From contig ASPP01010825.1 of NCBI GenBank assembly GCA_000512085.1, forward strand, positions 1 through 40,252: 40,252 nt of DNA, written 5' to 3'. This document shows, piece after piece, positions 23,830 to 32,693 of this stretch. Below the pieces are notes generated by a model. The model had not been told where the DNA came from. It saw nothing but the letters and a program-made list of their open reading frames with translations, and did no database searches. The DNA is from Reticulomyxa filosa (taxonomy: Eukaryota > Foraminifera > Reticulomyxidae). Position numbers and translations under genes: made by a program. The number at the start of each line of letters is the position of its first letter. The first letter of the stretch is position 1.

Positions 23830-26800
23830 ATGTATGTTTTAGTGTTGTATTGGGCAGTAATTGGCTATGTAATAATAAATGGATGCATTGGTCAGAATGG
23901 ACCATTGCCAACAAGTGAAATGGATGCACTGGTGTCATTTTATAACAGTACAAATGGAGAAGGATGGACAAATAAATGGGATATAATTTGGTCGAATATA
24001 TCACAAAGTGACTTTTGTTCATTTCACGGTGTAGAGTGTGCAAACAATCACGTTGATGAGTTGACAATGCAATTTAATGGTCTGGTAGGGACGCTCCCGG
24101 CAAGCCTGTCCAACTTGACCAAGTTGCGAGTGTTGGAGTTGATAGGAGAGAATCTGTACGGTACTCTTCCATCAGAAATTGGAAGTTTGCGAAACTTGCA
24201 AACATTGGACTTGCAAAATCTAAATGTGACGGGAACAATTCCCGAAGAAATTTTAAGTGGATTGCCAAGCCTAGAATCCCTCGCTATCGTACAATGTCCA
24301 TTTTTGAAAGGGATTTTATCTCAACAAATCAGTTCATTGCAAAACCTGACACGGCTGACTATCTCAGAATGCAATGGAATAAGCGGGACCATTCCTCCGC
24401 AAATTGCCACTTTGGCACTCTTGCATACCCTGCAATTGTCGTCTTGCAATTTTACTGGTTCATTGCCATCCGAATTGGGAGGTCTGCAGAATCTTCAAGT
24501 ACTAGATATTAGTCAAAATCTCTTGACAGGGACAATTCCATCACAATTCAGGTTTATTTTTATTGCAATGCGTGTACGTGCACGTATTTTGTATTTGTAC
24601 GTGCATTTGTGCTTGTACGTACACTCAAACGTAAACACAAATACAAATATTATCAAGCAATCTGTCCAAGTTGTCCCAATTGAGTTTGGGAGAAAACGAA
24701 TTAAGTGGGTCAATTCCAAGTGAATTGGTCAATTTGCGTAATTTGAATATATTGCAATTAAACTCGAATCAATTGAAAGGTACAATCCCAACAAATTTTG
24801 GAACAATGTTGTCTTTGAGTGTATTCGACGTTGGAGGAAATAATCTGACGGGAGTCATTCCATGGAACTTGTGCAAGAGTCTTATTTTGTTTCGTGTGTC
24901 CCAAAATCAGCTGACTGGAACAATCCCATCCGATATTTTTTCTATATGTACGCGGGTGGAGGTGTTTGCATTAGAACACAACCTCTTTTTTGGAACGCTT
25001 CCATGGCAATTGGGAAATTTGACTTTTTTGGAGGTTTTGTCTTTGGGCTATAACCGCTTTTACGGAGCATTGCCAGAGACTATTGGGTGTGTATACAGTC
25101 AAAAAAAAAAAAAATTGGGGATACTTCGCCATAGAGATATAGCTATTCACACATACACACAAACAAACAATAACACTATTACTAGACACTTTGTACAAAT
25201 AAACGTATACTCATTTCCAATTTTGAGATAGTCAGCCAAAGCCGTTGACCACCTGGATTTATCAAACAACGAATTGAGTGGTACGATACCGCCATGTTTT
25301 GGACAAAAGCAAGTCAGTCGTTGGAAAAGCTATATTTGAATAACAACAATTTGAGTGGGACTATCGACGAAGTGACAGAGACATGGAAGAATTTGAGAGA
25401 GTTGGCTATCAGCGACAACCACTTGAGCGGGACATTGCCAACGTTTCGATTGGCCAAGAATTTGAGTGCATTGATTGCATCGGACAATTATTTCACAGGG
25501 TCTTTGCCATCGTTTTACAACAATTCCAATTTGGTTGTTTTGTCATTGGACAATAATCAATTTCAACATAAACTACCAATCCTCGCAAATTCTATGAACA
25601 ATTTGCGCTCATTGACATTGCACAACAATCAATTATCCGACAACGACCTGACCTCATGGTAACTGTTCACAAAAAAAAAAATATGGCTGAAACTATTGTT
25701 TAAACAACAACTTGTAACAATAACATTTGAGAAATATAAAAAAAAAAAAGGTTAGACAAACTCTTTCGAAAGTCTCCTGTGCTATCAATCCTTACATTGG
25801 CAAACAATCATGGACTGGTTGGATCCATTCCAGCGCTAATCTACAATTCAGCATTGTCCGCATTGATTGCTCATGGATGCAGCATCAACGGCCAATTACC
25901 ACAAATCGCATCCAATCAAAAAAGCCATTTACTTTTTGCAAGTTTATCCCAAAATCGATTGTCTGGACTCATGCCGGAGCATTTCATCAATCAAAACGGC
26001 ACTGTCATCAACAATACTCAAATTTACTATCAAACCACTTTTCTCAATTGGGAGGAGCTCCTTGTTACTCAAAGTTTTTAGCTTTTGTCTTTGTTTTTAT
26101 ATTTTAACGAGTACGTTATATATTTATATATGTGTATATATGCGGCCATTTTGTTTGTTTGTACGTTAAAGGTAGAGATGTCCCAAATGCTAGTCATATC
26201 GCCATTGATTGAATACGGCTTGTATTTGTCTGGAAATCGGTTTAAACAAAATGGCGAGTGGTATAAGGGGTTTTCGCAGCAGACATTGCCTCATTATGTG
26301 CCATCGAGTGAACGAAGCGCAGAGAACTTGTACATTACAAACCGCGCATCCTTTCAACAGTACGTGATCATTGCAATTGCGGTACCTATCATGGCAGGAC
26401 TACTGTTGTGGCAAATGATACCCGTCAAGTGTATCATCTGTACGTGTGGGTGTTGCTCTCCACGATTCCCTTTTGCTCGCCAAAAGCCGTCGAACATTGG
26501 GTTTTTCAAACAAATCGAAGTTAATGTGTCTCGTACTCTCTATCTGTCCAAAAAAAAAAAATATATATATATATATGTATATACAATGTGTGCATTCGAA
26601 TAAATAAATAAGTATGTGTATAAGCTAATGAGTAATGGCTACGTCCTTGGAGTAAGTTGTCTATTGGCAGTGATATATTGTATCAACGCCAACTTTTATT
26701 CCGAGGGCTTTCCCTTGTCGCAAATGTCACTGGCGTATGTGAATGATCCACCAAAAAGTACGGTGGGAGTGCTGATAGCAATCGTACTGTGCACAAATGC

Positions 26801-28144
26801 GATTGTCCTTGGCTACGTGTTGAAAATAAGATACCAGGACCAAGTCGAACAAATATTCCAAGCGTATGCCAAAGAGCCTTTAGCCATGCATTCCGACCAG
26901 TCCACTGATGCGACGACGGTAGTGAGTATGGAGCCTTTGGTTTTCGATGGAAAGAAATGGCTGGAGTTGTGTCTATATTTGACACTTTGGATAGTTACAT
27001 TATGTTGTGTCGTGAGCTATTGCGTACTCGAGGCCTTTCCAAGTAATAATACATTAAATATTGATTCCAACGTCATATTTGTTTTGCAGGGATCGTTGTC
27101 ACTGTTACTATGTCTATATAATTCCTTCGTTGCTCCCAATCTCTCCACGCTGCTCATTCAAATGATCATCTATTATCGCCGCCCATCCAAATCTACCAGT
27201 CAATGGCTGCTGACAATGTGTACTCCATTTCTCACTCTATTGTTACGGGGATTGATGTGCATCTATTTGCCCATTGTTGCTGCTACGTATTTTTATGACA
27301 GCTGCGGACGACAATGGGTCAATTACTGGGATCTTTGTGTCACTTCAAAACCAAATGAAGTGGTCGTTGAATATCTCTGGAACGTCAATGTCACGTTGTC
27401 TGGCGAAAATTTCCTTTGGTCTTCGACCTCTTCTGCTAACTTTGCCTTGCCATTAATGTATTGGAGTGACGTGTGTCGTAAAGGCTTTTATCACAATTAT
27501 CAATACGGTATGTACATACGTGGTGTATTATTACATTTAATCTTTTCTTTAAAAAAAAAAAATACCTCTACTTTCATACGATATCTACACGCACATGCAT
27601 GTGCTTGTAGGGGATTGTGCTCGCGAAATAATGGAAAAATGGTGTAACGTGATGATCTTGAAAATGGTGGCAAACGTAATCATGCCATGGATTCATGTAT
27701 TGATATTGAAATGGCGAAATCAAAGACAAGAAAAGGTTTTGCTTACAGACAATGTTGAACATGCCAGCGTTGTGTCCAATTTGGAAATGACAATTTTGCT
27801 TGGATTGTTCTGTCCTCTGATCATACCTTTGTGCATTTTGGCTCTTCTCTCTAACTATTGGAAATATCAGTATCTGTTGAGGACTTGTCACAACTTCACG
27901 CTGTCTGCAAATAATCCCCTTTTTCGTAGCCTTCTTATTCATTGCATATTTTTTGCAACAGTTCATTTGGATGTTCATAGCCACTTTCAACAGTAGTTGG
28001 TTAGGCTATAGTCAACTCTGTTGGAATTGCTTTTTTTTTGGTTTTATCTTCATTGATGTTTGTTTTGTACTTTGTGTCGTCTTTCTTCATCGTGTTGTCA
28101 AACACTGCAAACGCAAGTCTTTGTCTTTTACAACTACTAATTAA
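23830..28144 (+). CDS. LRR ectodomain fused to a polytopic membrane domain (about 7 exons)
   Basis: Starts with a hydrophobic signal peptide (MYVLVLYWAVIGYVIINGCIG), then a plant-like LRR cap (DALVSFYNSTNGEGW ... CSFHGVEC) and at least 15 LRRs of the LxxLxLxxNxLxGxIP type. Exons: 23830-24551, 24658 to about 25088, about 25233-25658, 25751 to about 26056, about 26171-26524, about 26612-27507, 27611-28144. After the repeats come about ten hydrophobic segments, first YVIIAIAVPIMAGLLLWQMI (about 26360), with a Cys cluster (CIICTCGCC) directly after it. The protein is thus probably a surface LRR protein with a multi-pass base rather than a single-pass kinase receptor; no kinase domain follows. One frame break at about 25308 lies inside an LRR. 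Another near 27926 may be a 55-bp intron (27926-27980). The 3' end at 28144 is in the second of these frames. Confidence 0.8.
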
Positions 28145-28480
28145 CTTTGGCCATCTTTTATTACGTAAGTATCTTTTTGCAACATACTTTATTTTTTTTT
28201 ATTTTCATTTGTTTTTATCTTTCTGTCATTGTTTTGTTGAATTGTAAAGAAAAGCACTTTTCTACAAACTGTGCCATTTAATTTTTTCTTTTTAATGCTC
28301 GGACATGAAATTATGCACTTATTTGTTTCTTTATCTTTTTAATTTATTTTTTACTAGCTTGAAACCTTTTTTCTGTAATTGAAACGTAACAGTGTTTATT
28401 GTCTTAAAATTTTGTACCTTTTAACCAACGCAAAAGGGGCTTGCAAAGTCCGTAAGATTCTGTTTTGAATTGACTGAAAC
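28145..28480. other. T-rich spacer
   Basis: Strongly T-rich DNA between the LRR gene and the bL36-like gene. It holds only short open frames without recognisable content. It probably contains the LRR 3' UTR and the promoter of the next gene. Confidence 0.5.
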
Positions 28481-28831
28481 ATGAGGCTAAAAGTTAGTCC
28501 AAAACGAAGATGTCCCTGGTGTTTCTTTGTGACACGAAAAGGGAATTTGTATGTACGATGCAAAGTAGATCCAAGGCACAAACAAAGGCAGGGCTCGTCA
28601 GTCGGTCACGCGACCAGATATCGAAGAAAATTCAAGCATCATAACTTCAGCACAATGGCTATTTTGGACCATTCTGAAATAAACGGCAATATTCCATGTA
28701 CAATAATAGATTCGATAGTTCATAGACAATTGTATGACACTGGTGCCAAGTGCTATTTGCTGAATCCATGTGAAATGACCTGGACTGAAAAATTTGAAAT
28801 GTTCTATAATGAAAGACCAATCAAAAATTGA
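28481..28831 (+). CDS. Organellar ribosomal protein bL36 with C-terminal extension
   Basis: Residues 1-38 match the small zinc-ribbon protein bL36 of the large ribosomal subunit: MRLKVSPKRRCPWC, GNLYVRC and DPRHKQRQG. The zinc ligands C-x2-C ... C-x4-H are all present. bL36 occurs only in bacterial-type ribosomes, so the product most likely works in the mitochondrial ribosome. Bacterial bL36 is about 38 residues; this frame continues for another 78 residues (ending YNERPIKN) with no match I recognise. There is no N-terminal presequence, although the basic start could itself act as one. The ATG at 28481 is the position expected for bacterial-type bL36. A missed intron altering the C-terminus cannot be excluded. 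Confidence 0.8.
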   Translation: MRLKVSPKRRCPWCFFVTRKGNLYVRCKVDPRHKQRQGSSVGHATRYRRKFKHHNFSTMAILDHSEINGNIPCTIIDSIVHRQLYDTGAKCYLLNPCEMTWTEKFEMFYNERPIKN

Positions 28832-29204
28832 TCAAAAGAATGAGAACAATAAAATTTTGGAAACTTTGAAAAAAAAACAAGCTACATTTGAAAGTTTTTC
28901 ATCGTACTCAATTTTTAAATTGTTTATTTCAATCACAAAATTTTCTTGTTTTATCAGTTGTGCGATGAGGAACAAAGATCAACATTTGTTCCGAGGTAAT
29001 GAAAAAAAGATTGTGTTAACACCTTAGTCTTTCAATACCTCAAGGCGCATGAAGTTAAATGCGTTTTTGATACAGCAAATCTAATCTTTTGAAGTAAAAG
29101 CAATTGTGATTTGTTTAGCATCAGCTTTTTATAGACTAAGAGTGCTTGAAAAAAATTTTAAACACTAAAAGTTCAAGTTTGGTGGGCCTGTTTGCAGCAC
29201 ATTC
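28832..29204. other. AT-rich spacer
   Basis: About 370 bp with no gene I can support. A plus-strand open frame at 28794-29027 is Lys/Asn-rich and overlaps the end of the bL36-like gene; I consider it chance. Confidence 0.5.
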
Positions 29205-30858
29205 ATGACTGCAGTATCACTTTCACACATTGTGATAGCTTTTGTTGTAAAAGAGCCGAGCAAAATCCCAAATGAAATTTTGTTTTTGCAGCAAAGTGCA
29301 AAAATGGACGAATGTCCCAAATGTTGGTGTGGAATTGAGGTCGATGTTTCTGAAAAGGAGTTATCCGACAATAGTTATCTGGAAAAGGTTTTGATTTCAA
29401 TTATTGAATGTACATGCCTAAAACGTGAGAACTTACTCATTTCTCAAACTGGAAGACCATTGCGGCTTTATGGAGAGCGTAAAAATGTGCTATTGCATCC
29501 ACAGCTGTTTCATCTCAGGTAAATATCGTGTTGTCCTTTGTGTTTTTTTGCTTCATAGCAATTTTAGTAAAAGTTATTGGGTTAAGATACTTTTGGCGGA
29601 TGGCGGGATAATGAAAGGTCTCTACATGACACAATTTGTTTGAATGAGAAGTATATGGATTACAAATGGCTTACAATAAATGAGAAAATTTGGAGTGAGA
29701 TGGAATGGGTTCCATTTACTCAAAATGCATTGGGGACCGTATTATTTGATCCCGTAGAACAATCACAAATTAATTGGCTGAAAGCAGATCGCAAGCATGG
29801 AGCTTCTCAACTTGCAATAAAATGTTTGGAGTTTCTCCAAGAAAATTATGGTACAAAAAAAGAATCAATGTCTCCTGTACACGTATATAACTATTGCTAT
29901 CAATTATTTAAATCTCGTTCGTCGATGCAACCAGTGGCAAATGTCGTAATTACATTTTTAGAAAAATGGAATGCGCGTGAAGAGGATAACACACCACAGA
30001 GTGTTGCCAAGGTATGTAAATCAATCATTGATGAATGGAGTGGTGATGTAGACATTCGTATTCCGATGATGTTTCATAAACTGTTATGTTCTCGTCATGA
30101 AAATCACAAAAAACTGAAATTATTCACACTGTCCATTTCTTCAAATGTTTACAAAGCACTCAATTTTGTGAGCAGTGAAAAGCACAGTCACAATAAATAT
30201 ACAATCGATGAAATTGTCATTGCAGAGTCTAGGCCTCTGTTTGAAGGTGTTTCCATGGCCGAAAAAATTGAAAATGAAAATGTCTCGGTTACGATTATTA
30301 CAGAAGCACAAATGGGCATTTTTATACCTTTATGTGATGCTATTGTGTTTGGAGTTGATACCATTGATCTACGCAATGGATATGTTATCAACAAAGTTGG
30401 AAGTTATTTGGCTGCTTTATGTGCAAGAGAGGTATGAAAATGATAGAGAGCAAGGAGAAGCAAAAATGTATTTTGTGTTTTGTTATTTACTTTTACATAT
30501 TTTTTATTTGTTGTGGAATTTGTCTGTGCTGAAGAATAACGTGCCAGTGTATGTTATTGGGCACGAAAGTAAATTACGAAGATCAAACACAGACGTCACA
30601 AAAGAGTGGCCAAACTTGGAAGAAAAAAGGCTCTTAGATCAAACAAAAATAAACAACGAAGAAAAGTCAACAGAGGATCAGAGAAATGTAGAACTGGAGG
30701 AAATGGACGAAGGAGAAATCACTAAAGACTGGGCATCCAATATCAAAACAAAAAGAAAAAATTGCCAGATTCGAAACATTTATTTTGAAAAAATTCCTTT
30801 GTTATTAATTGACGCACTTGTGTTGACAAATCAAATCATAGAGCAAAACAAAAATTAA
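29205..30858 (+). CDS. NUDIX-like domain fused to an eIF2B/IF-2B-like domain
   Basis: Three exons, 29205-29518, 29618-30431 and 30535-30858, join in frame to 483 residues. Residues 1 to about 125 resemble NUDIX proteins: HIVIAFVVKE, NEILFLQQSAKM, CPKCWCGIE, GRPLRLYGERKNVLLHPQLF, then ICLNEKYMDYKWLTINEKIW. The NUDIX box itself is eroded (VLISIIECTCL where A-L-x-E-I-x-E-E-T-G-L is expected). Residues about 160-483 are IF-2B-like: a helical half, then IVIAESRPLFEGVSMAEKI, ITEAQMG, DAIVFGVDTIDLRNGYVINK, VGSYLAALCARE, NNVPVYVIGHESK and NIYFEKIPLLLIDALVL. An acidic insert (about 390-450) interrupts the end. IF-2B folds include the eIF2B alpha, beta and delta subunits and sugar-phosphate isomerases; this fused architecture is known mainly from archaea. 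It is probably not a canonical eIF2B subunit. Confidence 0.75.
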
Positions 30859-31206
30859 CTCTGCAACTACAAATTTTGTTATTGGCTCTTCTTCGAGATT
30901 TTTTTTTGCTACTTTAAAAGGTCAATAAAAATTAATATATACATTGTTAATGTCGTTTTTTAATTTAAGTTGCTATTTTCACTTTATTCTGTTGGCTCAA
31001 ACTCTTCCAGTTATTCGCCTCTTAGTATTGTTCGTGAGAAAGAGAAACACATTGCAGGGAGTAAAATCACAGTAGATGAGGGTCAAAACTATAGAAAATG
31101 GGAATCCGCAAAATACACAAACAAAAACTTTGAACAACTTTGTTGAAAATAGGATCGAAAAAAATCCTCGAATGGCATATGCAAGTTTTCCAAAAAATTC
31201 ATTTAG
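30859..31206. other. Convergent spacer
   Basis: About 350 bp between the tail-to-tail NUDIX-eIF2B-like (+) and beta-trefoil-like (-) genes. An AATAAA-like AATAAAA occurs near 30924 and could end the plus-strand transcript. No gene seen. Confidence 0.5.
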
Positions 31207-31857
31207 TTACAATTTAGGAACACCCACAACTTTAATTTTCCAAAAAGTACCATCACCAGGCTGAGCAGCAATAACAGCCCAGGTCAACTTTTTTTTCTTT
31301 TTCGACTTTTGACGAACAGCACCAAGGAAACGATTCTTGTTACCTTGGCACTGAAATTGAACTGCGGGAGCGTCCGCAGATGCTTGAGTGACAGCCTCAT
31401 CTTTCATAACTTTAAAAATGATATCTTCTTCTTCTTCTCCACTTCCGTTTGCCTTACAAACCAATTTTGGTTTTTTTGTTGATAATTTTTTCTTTTTTGG
31501 CTCACTCACTCGCAAATAACGAGTATTGTGAACAGCTTTTAATTTCACCAATTGTTGTGCTGCGTCTACTACTTCAATCTTCCATTGGCATGGTCGTTTT
31601 TGTTGTTCTGTCAAACCCATTGTCCCTTCTGCATTCAATACATAAAGATAACTTCCTTGTTCTCCTGTATCTCTTACGTGTGCCAGCATTATTGTATTGT
31701 TGTCTTTGAGCCATGCAAAGGCAGGATCTGCAGGGACTGTCGGCGCTGCTGGTGTTGCAGGTGTTGCGCCTGCTGGCGGAGGTGGAGCCGGCGCTGGTGC
31801 TGGTGGTGGCTGTTGTTTGCCACTGCTTGAGCCACTGGAGCTCTGTGAACTGCCCAT
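31207..31857 (-). CDS. Beta-trefoil-like (fascin/hisactophilin-like) protein, possibly N-myristoylated
   Basis: Single exon, 216 residues, ATG at 31857 and TAA at 31207. It opens with MGSSQSS, a plausible N-myristoylation signal (Gly2, Ser at position 6), then a Ser/Gly/Gln and Pro/Ala-rich linker to about residue 45. The rest has short strand-like repeats: SYLYVLNAEG, CQWKIEVVD, LVKLKAVHNTRYLRVSEP, VQFQCQGNKNRFLGAV and FWKIKVV. The pattern 'W-x-I/V ... V-x-L-x(4-6)-YLR' recalls beta-trefoil proteins such as fascin and hisactophilin. Lys-rich turns (PKKKKLSTKKPK, KSKKKKK) could bind acidic membranes or actin. A membrane-anchored actin-binding role is speculation; the fold itself is a moderate-confidence call. 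Confidence 0.55.
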   Translation of the reverse strand: MGSSQSSSGSSSGKQQPPPAPAPAPPPPAGATPATPAAPTVPADPAFAWLKDNNTIMLAHVRDTGEQGSYLYVLNAEGTMGLTEQQKRPCQWKIEVVDAAQQLVKLKAVHNTRYLRVSEPKKKKLSTKKPKLVCKANGSGEEEEDIIFKVMKDEAVTQASADAPAVQFQCQGNKNRFLGAVRQKSKKKKKLTWAVIAAQPGDGTFWKIKVVGVPKL

Positions 31858-32693
31858 GTTCGGTGCTTGTATATTTTAATTCATTGTCAGTGTGTCAAAA
31901 ATTCGGATTTTCGTTACAAACGTCAGAATTAAACCGTTCAGAAGGACAAAAGACAATACATAATATCTCTTATCAATAACTTTGAATTGATCACAAATAC
32001 TTTACACAGAGCAAATGATTAGCTTTCCAAATATCAATAAAGCCAAGTATATATTTTTTAAGAAGGCCAACAGGTTCCTGCAAAGCGATTCATAAGCGTC
32101 GAAATAAAAACAGATAACATCAAACAATTCTTACTTTTTTGTTAACAGTCAAAAAATTGCATATAATCAATTTTCCGTTAGTATTTTTTTATTTATTGAT
32201 CACATTTTGGCGAAAAATGTGTAAACTATTCACATAGTTTTTTTTGGAGTGGAGACGTGTCATTCTGTATGGAAAAAAGGGATCAAAACATTGCATATTA
32301 AAATTAGAATAAAAAAGAATAAATTGGTTGAGTCGTTTGTAAATTTAGCACCTTAAAAAAAACAAACAAAACAAGATATTACAAATTGTCCTGTACATCT
32401 TATGGACACAACCAGAAAAACATCAACACAATACAATTACAACGTATTTGGTAAACCTCCCAAAATAAGTCTTGGGTAACTTGTTTCTGAAAGCAGCAGC
32501 ACTAAAATGCTTTCAAATAAAAGAACTGAGTTGCTATGTTGCAAGAAATAAATAATAAAAAAGATTGCAGAGGATGAGATGAACAAAAAAATGGATAAAT
32601 ATATTTCCCTTGTTTCCCTTTTCCTCCAAACAATGTTGCAATAAATATAGAGCTTGTTTCAGTTAACACTGCCATAATTTGAAACAATGCGAT
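31858..32693. other. AT-rich spacer
   Basis: About 840 bp holding the promoter of the beta-trefoil-like gene (on its right) and the 3' region of the transporter gene (minus strand, at its right end). Short open frames only; nothing recognised. Confidence 0.5.

Noticed and set aside
28590-28625. GC-richer stretch with short complementary arms resembling part of a tRNA.
   Set aside because: It lies inside the bL36-like coding frame and no complete cloverleaf with anticodon and T arms can be formed.
29205-29643. A separate 132-residue gene made by a 40-bp intron at 29519-29558.
   Set aside because: The alternative 99-bp intron (29519-29617) gives a longer continuous protein whose joined region fits the NUDIX pattern and runs directly into the eIF2B-like part.
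31552-31979. Plus-strand open frames rich in Cys, Trp, Arg or Ala and Gly opposite the beta-trefoil-like gene.
   Set aside because: They are shadows of the Pro/Ala-rich linker codons on the minus strand and start without good context.
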